The notes beneath the pieces are model-generated. The model ran no database searches. It was given only the letters and a program-made list of their open reading frames with translations, and was not told the DNA's origin. The translations under genes were made by a program, and so were the position numbers. This document shows positions 59,173-64,000 of a stretch of DNA of 64,000 bases, in pieces. This stretch comes from Pseudomonas sp. URMO17WK12:I2. Its GTDB lineage: Bacteria; Pseudomonadota; Gammaproteobacteria; Pseudomonadales; Pseudomonadaceae. The stretch covers positions 434,001 through 498,000 of the forward strand of contig NZ_QKYW01000001.1 in assembly GCF_003253735.1 (NCBI RefSeq), read 5' to 3'. Within the stretch, counting starts at the first letter, position 1. Each line of letters starts with the position of its first letter.

Positions 59173-59460
59173 ATGGCGCTTGAACGCACCGAGGTGGAAA
59201 AGATCGCACACCTGGCTCGGCTGGGCCTGAGTGAGGGCGAACTGCCACACACCACCGCTACCCTGAACAGCATCCTCGGCCTGATCGACAGCATGCAGGC
59301 CGTCGATACCGATGGCATCGAGCCGTTGGCGCATCCGCTGGAAACCACTCAGCGCCTGCGCGCCGATGCGGTTACCGAAGCGAACCAGCGCGAGGCCTAC
59401 CAGGCCATCGCCCCGGCCGTTGAAAGCGGCCTGTACCTGGTTCCCAAAGTCATCGAGTAA
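59173..59460 (+). CDS. gatC: Asp/Glu-tRNA amidotransferase subunit C
   Basis: A 95-aa GatC. N-terminal helices with [18 protein letters not shown] and the conserved [11 protein letters not shown] loop. It clamps GatA and GatB together in the complex that amidates Glu-tRNA-Gln/Asp-tRNA-Asn. First gene of gatCAB, with AGGAG six bases before its ATG, divergent from mreB. Confidence 0.95.
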   Translation: MALERTEVEKIAHLARLGLSEGELPHTTATLNSILGLIDSMQAVDTDGIEPLAHPLETTQRLRADAVTEANQREAYQAIAPAVESGLYLVPKVIE

Positions 59461-59475
59461 GGAAAGCGCACCGCC

Positions 59476-60927
59476 ATGCATCAATTGACCCTGGCCGAGA
59501 TCGCCCGCGCCCTCGCCGACAAGCAATTCTCCTCCGCCGAACTGACCGGGAGCCTGCTGAGCCGCATCGAGCAGCTCGACCCGCAGCTCAACAGCTTCAT
59601 CACCGTGACCGCCGACCAGGCCCTCGAGCAGGCCAAGGCCGCCGACGCGCGCCGCGCCGCCGGTGAAAGCGGCGCACTGCTCGGCGCGCCGATCGCCCAC
59701 AAGGACCTGTTCTGCACCCAGGGCGTGCTGACCAGTTGTGGCTCGAAGATTCTCACCGGGTTCAAGGCGCCCTATGACGCCACCGTGGTCGAGAAACTGA
59801 AGGCCGCCGGCACCGTGACCCTCGGCAAGCTGAACATGGACGAATTCGCCATGGGCTCGGCCAACGAATCCAGCCACTACGGTCCGGTCAAGAACCCCTG
59901 GGACACCAGCCGCGTACCCGGCGGCTCGTCGGGTGGTTCGGCTGCTGCCGTGGCCGCGCGCCTATTGCCCGCGGCTACCGGTACCGACACCGGCGGTTCG
60001 ATCCGCCAGCCGGCCGCGCTGACCAACCTCACCGGCATCAAGCCGACCTACGGCCGCGTATCGCGCTGGGGCATGATCGCCTACGCCTCGAGCCTCGATC
60101 AGGGCGGCCCGCTGGCCCGCACCGCCGAAGACTGCGCCCTGCTGCTCGGCGCCATGGCCGGCTTCGACCCGAAGGATTCGACCAGCGTCGACCAACCGGT
60201 GGATGACTACCTGGCCGCCCTCACCCAACCGCTGGCCGGCCTGCGCATCGGCCTGCCGAAGGAATACTTCGGCGCCGGCCTCGATGCCCGCATCGGCGAG
60301 AACGTCATGGCCGTGGTCGAGGCGTTGAAAAAGCTCGGCGCCACGGTCAGGGACATCAGCCTGCCGAACATGCAGCACGCCATCCCGGCCTACTACGTGA
60401 TCGCCCCGGCCGAGGCCAGCTCCAACCTGTCGCGCTTCGACGGCGTGCGTTTCGGCTATCGCTGCGAGAACCCGAAAGACCTGCAGGACCTGTACAAGCG
60501 CTCCCGCGAGGAAGGCTTCGGCGCCGAAGTGAAGCGCCGCATCATGGTCGGCACCTACGCGCTGTCCGCCGGTTACTACGACGCCTACTACCTCAAGGCG
60601 CAGAAGATTCGCCGGCTGATCAAGAACGACTTCGTCGCGGCCTTCAAGGACGTCGACGTGATCCTCGGCCCGACCACACCGAACCTGGCCTGGAAGCTCG
60701 GCGAGAAGAACGCCGATCCGGTTTCCGCCTACCTGGAAGACATCTACACCATCACCGCCAACCTGGCCGGCATTCCCGGCCTGTCGATGCCGGCCGGCTT
60801 CGTCGATGGCCTGCCGGTGGGCGTGCAGTTGCTCGGCAACTACTTCCAGGAAGGTCGTCTGCTCAATGTCGCGCACCAGTACCAACAGGTCAGCGACTGG
60901 CACAAACAAGCACCGAGCGGCTTCTGA
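59476..60927 (+). CDS. gatA: Asp/Glu-tRNA amidotransferase subunit A
   Basis: A 483-aa amidase-signature enzyme. The Ser-cisSer-Lys triad is visible: Lys in APIAHKDLF near residue 76, and the serines in [18 protein letters not shown] near 151-175. It releases ammonia from glutamine, which channels to GatB. It is 15 bp after gatC, 11 bp before gatB. Confidence 0.97.
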   Translation: MHQLTLAEIARALADKQFSSAELTGSLLSRIEQLDPQLNSFITVTADQALEQAKAADARRAAGESGALLGAPIAHKDLFCTQGVLTSCGSKILTGFKAPYDATVVEKLKAAGTVTLGKLNMDEFAMGSANESSHYGPVKNPWDTSRVPGGSSGGSAAAVAARLLPAATGTDTGGSIRQPAALTNLTGIKPTYGRVSRWGMIAYASSLDQGGPLARTAEDCALLLGAMAGFDPKDSTSVDQPVDDYLAALTQPLAGLRIGLPKEYFGAGLDARIGENVMAVVEALKKLGATVRDISLPNMQHAIPAYYVIAPAEASSNLSRFDGVRFGYRCENPKDLQDLYKRSREEGFGAEVKRRIMVGTYALSAGYYDAYYLKAQKIRRLIKNDFVAAFKDVDVILGPTTPNLAWKLGEKNADPVSAYLEDIYTITANLAGIPGLSMPAGFVDGLPVGVQLLGNYFQEGRLLNVAHQYQQVSDWHKQAPSGF

Positions 60928-60938
60928 GGAATACTTTT

Positions 60939-62387
60939 ATGCAATGGGAAACCGTCATCGGGCTCGAGATTCACGCTCAGCTCAGCACCCAATCGAAGAT
61001 CTTCTCGGCCAGCGCCACCACCTTTGGCGCCGAGCCCAACACCCAGGCCAGCCTGGTCGACCTCGGCATGCCCGGCACCCTGCCGGTGCTCAACGCCGAA
61101 GCGGTACGCATGGCCTGCCAGTTCGGCCTGGCCATCGACGCCGAGATCGCCGAGCGTAACGTCTTCGCGCGCAAGAACTACTTCTACCCGGACCTGCCGA
61201 AGGGCTACCAGACCAGCCAGATGGACCACCCCATCGTCGGCAAGGGCTTCCTCGACATCACCCTGGAAGACGGCACCGTCAAGCGTATCGGCATCACCCG
61301 TGCGCACCTCGAAGAAGATGCCGGCAAGAGCCTGCACGAAGACTTCCAGGGCATGAGCGGCATCGACCTCAACCGTGCGGGTACACCGCTGCTGGAAATC
61401 GTTTCCGAACCGGACATCCGTTCGGCCAAGGAAGCCGTGGCCTATGTCAAAGCCATCCACGCGCTGGTGCGTTACCTGGGCATCTGCGACGGCAACATGG
61501 CCGAAGGCTCGCTGCGCTGCGACTGCAACGTGTCGGTACGCCCGAAGGGCCAGGCCGAGTTCGGTACCCGCGCCGAGATCAAGAACGTCAACTCGTTCCG
61601 TTTCATCGAGAAAGCCATCAACCATGAAGTGCAGCGCCAGATCGAGCTGATCGAGGACGGCGGCAAGGTGATCCAGGAAACCCGCCTGTACGATCCGAAC
61701 AAGGATCAGACCCGCTCCATGCGCAGCAAGGAAGAAGCCAACGACTACCGTTACTTCCCCTGCCCGGACCTGCTGCCGGTGGTGATCGAGCAAAGCTTCC
61801 TCGATGACCTGCGCGCCAAGCTGCCCGAACTGCCGCCGCAGAAACGCGAGCGTTTCGAGAGCCAGTACGCGCTGTCGACCTACGATGCCAGCGTGCTCAG
61901 CGCCAGCCGCGAGCTGGCCGACTACTTCGAAGTGGTCGCGAAAACCTGTGGCGACGCCAAGCTGGCGGCCAACTGGGTGATGGGCGAGCTGTCCAGCCTG
62001 CTCAACAAGGACAACCTGGAGATCGACCAGTCGCCGGTGTCCGCCGAGCAGTTGGGCGGCATGATCCTGCGCATCAAGGACAACACCATCAGCGGCAAGA
62101 TCGCCAAGATGGTCTTCGAAGCCCTGGCTGCCGGTGAAGGCGCAACGGCTGATGAAGTGATCGACAAGAAGGGCCTCAAGCAGGTCACCGATTCCGGCGC
62201 CATCGAAGCGATGCTCGACGAAGTGCTGGCGGCCAACGCCGAGCAGGTCGAACAGTACCGCGCCAGCGACGAAGCCAAGCGCGGCAAGATGTTCGGTTTC
62301 TTCGTCGGCCAGGCCATGAAAGCCTCCAAGGGCAAGGCCAACCCGGGGCAAGTGAACGAACTGCTGAAGAAAAAGCTCGAAGGCTGA
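60939..62387 (+). CDS. gatB: Asp/Glu-tRNA amidotransferase subunit B
   Basis: A 482-aa GatB. N-terminal kinase-like domain with [17 protein letters not shown] and [15 protein letters not shown], then [17 protein letters not shown]-terminal helical and YqeY tail-like domain (about 330-482) that grips tRNA. It activates and transamidates the misacylated tRNA. The operon ends at a terminator 12 bp downstream. Confidence 0.97.
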   Translation: MQWETVIGLEIHAQLSTQSKIFSASATTFGAEPNTQASLVDLGMPGTLPVLNAEAVRMACQFGLAIDAEIAERNVFARKNYFYPDLPKGYQTSQMDHPIVGKGFLDITLEDGTVKRIGITRAHLEEDAGKSLHEDFQGMSGIDLNRAGTPLLEIVSEPDIRSAKEAVAYVKAIHALVRYLGICDGNMAEGSLRCDCNVSVRPKGQAEFGTRAEIKNVNSFRFIEKAINHEVQRQIELIEDGGKVIQETRLYDPNKDQTRSMRSKEEANDYRYFPCPDLLPVVIEQSFLDDLRAKLPELPPQKRERFESQYALSTYDASVLSASRELADYFEVVAKTCGDAKLAANWVMGELSSLLNKDNLEIDQSPVSAEQLGGMILRIKDNTISGKIAKMVFEALAAGEGATADEVIDKKGLKQVTDSGAIEAMLDEVLAANAEQVEQYRASDEAKRGKMFGFFVGQAMKASKGKANPGQVNELLKKKLEG

Positions 62388-62398
62388 GCGATTTGAAG

Positions 62399-62423
62399 AC
62401 GCCGGGTTTACCCGGCGTTTTCA
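62399..62423 (+). terminator. Rho-independent terminator after gatB
   Basis: Perfect 9-bp stem ACGCCGGGT/ACCCGGCGT with a TT loop, followed by TTTTC, 12 bp after the gatB stop. Confidence 0.85.
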
Positions 62424-62451
62424 CATCTGACGTTCGGGATGGAGAAAAACA

Positions 62452-62826
62452 ATGCGCCGATTATCGATTCTGCTGGGTTTGTTCAGCCTGCTGCTCGCCG
62501 GCTGTAGCAGCTTTGGCGGTGGTGTGCCTGGCGATTACCGCGCCGACGGCAAGGCCTCCTATTACGGCAAGGCCCACCACGGCAACAGAACCGCCAGCGG
62601 CGAGCGCTTCAACCAGAATGCCCTGACCGCTGCCCATCGCACCCTGCCCTTCGGCACCCTGGTCAGGGTGACCAACCTCAACAACGACCGCAGCGTGGTG
62701 GTGCGCATCAACGACCGCGGTCCCTTCGCCCGCGGGCGGATCATCGACGTGTCGCGCAAGGCGGCGGAGTCGCTGGACATGATCCGTTCGGGCGTGGTGC
62801 CGGTGCGCGTGGAAAGCCTGAAGTAA
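62452..62826 (+). CDS. RlpA-like septal/envelope lipoprotein
   Basis: A 124-aa lipoprotein with a double-psi beta-barrel of the RlpA family. The lipobox LLAGC (Cys18) ends the signal peptide. The three polar catalytic-site residues of RlpA-type lytic transglycosylases are conserved: Glu in TASGERF, His in [10 protein letters not shown], Asp in RINDRGPF. It lacks the SPOR domain of full RlpA, so septal targeting by denuded glycan is not expected. GGAG precedes the ATG. It follows the gatB terminator. Confidence 0.88.
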   Translation: MRRLSILLGLFSLLLAGCSSFGGGVPGDYRADGKASYYGKAHHGNRTASGERFNQNALTAAHRTLPFGTLVRVTNLNNDRSVVVRINDRGPFARGRIIDVSRKAAESLDMIRSGVVPVRVESLK

Positions 62827-62863
62827 GACGGAGCGATCCTTTAGGCGACATCAAAGAGACTGC

Positions 62864-63024
62864 TACAAGGCAAAAGCGGCCATCGTTGCTTTACCTGTGG
62901 GAACGGGCCATGCCCGTGATTTTTCGCGGGCATGGCCCGCTCCCACAAATACACCGCCGATGTCCGCTTTCGCCACTTTGCAGGCAAAGCGCCGAATTCG
63001 AGCCGAAAGATCGTGAACAGACGC
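62864..63024. repeat. REP-bearing inverted-repeat element flush with a LysR stop
   Basis: A nested hairpin. The core is a Pseudomonas REP palindrome: GTGGGAACGGGCCATGCCCG (62897-62916) pairs with 62927-62946 at 19 of 20 positions. Outside it AAAGCGGCCATCG (62873-62885) pairs with CGATGTCCGCTTT (62958-62970) at 12 of 13. TACAAGGCAAAA at the left and AGATCGTGAACAG at the right (63008-63020) are shared with the element at 3562-3703, and in both cases four bases then TTA (the neighbour's TAA stop) follow. Confidence 0.7.
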
Positions 63025-63885
63025 TTACAGCGCCGGATCCCAGCGCTGCGACCAGTCGGCATCCTGGGCGGTGATTTCGCGCAGCAGCGCGAAGCTCTGC
63101 TGCAGAGCTGCCGAATCCCGCTCGCGGGAATACACCAGATAGGTCGGGTAGCTGAACTCCGGCGCCCTGGGCACCCGCTCCAGCACCCTCTTGTCCAGGT
63201 AGCTCTGCACCACCCGCGTGCGGAAATAACCCGAGCCGCCGTGCTCCAGGATGTATTGCAGGGCCAGCGGCCCGAGATTGAAGGACACCGGTGCCCGCGC
63301 CTTGTCCGGCAGGGCGCGGTCGTGCTGGGCGCGGAAGCTGTCGCTCCAGTCGATATACACGTAGGGCTCCGGGTTCGCCGCGCGGACCAGAATCAGCTTC
63401 TCCTCGAGCACCTGCTCGACCTGCATGCCTGCCCAGTAGCTGGGCTGGTAGACCAGGGCCGCATCCATCACGCCCATTTCCACCTGACGCAGCAAACTGG
63501 CGCACTCGGCGACCTGGGCGCGTACCGCGTAGCCTTCGATACCCTGGCGGATCGCGCTGACCCAGCGCAGCATCAGCGGGTTGCACAGGCTCACCTCGCC
63601 ACCGATATGCAGCACGTTGTGATAGCCATCCGGCAACGGCAGGTCGCGCTGCGCCGCTTCCCAGGTCTGCTGGATCTGGTTGGCGTAGGTGACGAACGCC
63701 TCGCCATCAGGCGTCAGCCGCGCGCCGGCGCGATTGCGCACGAACAGCGTGCTGCCCAGGTGGCTTTCCAGCTTCTGGATGCGCGCGGTGATCGCCGTCT
63801 GGGTGACGTGCATGCGCTCGGCGGCGGCGATAAAGCTGCCGCTGCGGACGATTTCCAGAAAGGTGCGGGTAAGGTCGATATCCAT
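63025..63885 (-). CDS. LysR-family transcriptional regulator
   Basis: A 286-aa LysR-type regulator. HTH region GSFIAAAERMHVTQTAITAR near residues 18-36; effector domain from about 85. I chose ATG 63885; GTG two codons earlier is the alternative. Its gene ends in TAA directly against the hairpin element. The upstream gene is only seen as a few codons, so the target cannot be inferred. The regulator is distinct from the one at the left end. Confidence 0.9.
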   Translation of the reverse strand: MDIDLTRTFLEIVRSGSFIAAAERMHVTQTAITARIQKLESHLGSTLFVRNRAGARLTPDGEAFVTYANQIQQTWEAAQRDLPLPDGYHNVLHIGGEVSLCNPLMLRWVSAIRQGIEGYAVRAQVAECASLLRQVEMGVMDAALVYQPSYWAGMQVEQVLEEKLILVRAANPEPYVYIDWSDSFRAQHDRALPDKARAPVSFNLGPLALQYILEHGGSGYFRTRVVQSYLDKRVLERVPRAPEFSYPTYLVYSRERDSAALQQSFALLREITAQDADWSQRWDPAL

Positions 63886-63972
63886 GGTCACTCTGCCGGC
63901 ACGCGATGCCGGCCATTCCTCAAGCCTGATCCGGCGCCCAGTGTACGGGCGTGCGACGGATCATTCGATGCT

Positions 63973-64000
63973 TCAGTCGAGATGCCTGAGCAGGTCGCGG
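63973..64000 (-). CDS. Probable 3' end of a minus-strand gene (partial)
   Basis: The last 28 bases read, on the minus strand, as ...RDLLRHLD followed by TGA, in good codon usage, 88 bp upstream of the LysR start. It may be the C-terminus of a gene that continues beyond the window. Too short to identify. Confidence 0.3.

Noticed and set aside
62897..62946. The GC-rich hairpin as the terminator of the RlpA-like gene
   Set aside because: The sequence is the typical Pseudomonas REP palindrome, has no T-run after its stem, and is embedded in a nested repeat. It may still slow transcription but is better called a repeat.

Overview
The window reads as chromosome of a GC-rich Pseudomonas. Evidence: a divergent phuR / phuSTUVW haem locus, a fused cysNC, the mla-kds-lpt-rpoN-ptsN-rapZ-ptsO cluster, a fagA-fumC-orfX-sodA operon, a pmbA-darP-tldD-yhdP-rng-maf-mreDCB block and a Pseudomonas-type REP palindrome. 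From about 22 kb to the right end the order is essentially the conserved Pseudomonas core order as I remember it from P. aeruginosa (nif3-like, algW, hisC, hisD, hisG, murA ... mreB, gatCAB, rlpA-like). The left third looks more mosaic. No rRNA, tRNA, CRISPR, prophage, transposase or integrase was seen.

Layout. 0-2.4 kb: a LysR regulator divergent from a quinol monooxygenase/quinone reductase pair, with an interrupted palindrome between them. 2.4-10 kb: haem uptake, with phuS-T-U-V-W on the minus strand, phuR on the plus strand and a Fur-like site between; a MITE-like inverted repeat separates phuV from phuW. 10-16.3 kb: Rieske protein, SfsA, aminotransferase, DksA, GluQRS, an unrecognised 176-aa protein, a lipase without signal peptide, a 44-codon secreted peptide and an OsmE-like lipoprotein. 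16.3-19.2 kb: sulfate activation (cysD-cysNC). 19.5-22.3 kb: an autotransporter whose passenger is visibly more A/T-rich than its surroundings. 22.3-24.3 kb: Nif3-like protein and AlgW. 24.4-27.3 kb: a TonB-dependent receptor plus DUF4198 protein behind a palindromic operator candidate.

27.3-32.1 kb: the operon ibaG-murA-hisG-hisD-hisC. 32.3-42.6 kb: divergent mlaFEDCB (phospholipid transport) and kdsD-kdsC-lptC-lptA-lptB-rpoN-hpf-ptsN-rapZ-ptsO, which together cover outer-membrane lipid asymmetry, Kdo synthesis, LPS export and the nitrogen PTS. 42.6-45.7 kb: the iron-starvation operon fagA-fumC-orfX-sodA, ending in a 43-aa membrane peptide. 45.9-56.2 kb: PmbA, DarP, TldD, nitrilase-family amidase, YhdP, RNase G and Maf. 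56.3-62.8 kb: mreBCD, then divergently gatCAB and an RlpA-like lipoprotein. The window closes with a REP-bearing hairpin, a second LysR regulator and the probable tail of another minus-strand gene.

The most interesting signals are non-coding. A 142-bp inverted-repeat element fills exactly the space between the phuV stop codon and the phuW ribosome-binding site, and its end can form either of two mutually exclusive hairpins, one of which masks the phuW site. A diverged relative abuts a TAA stop in the same way at 63 kb. Also notable are the TonB receptor/DUF4198 metal-uptake pair with its operator, an apparent ATA start for mreC, the autotransporter, and two small membrane or secreted proteins.
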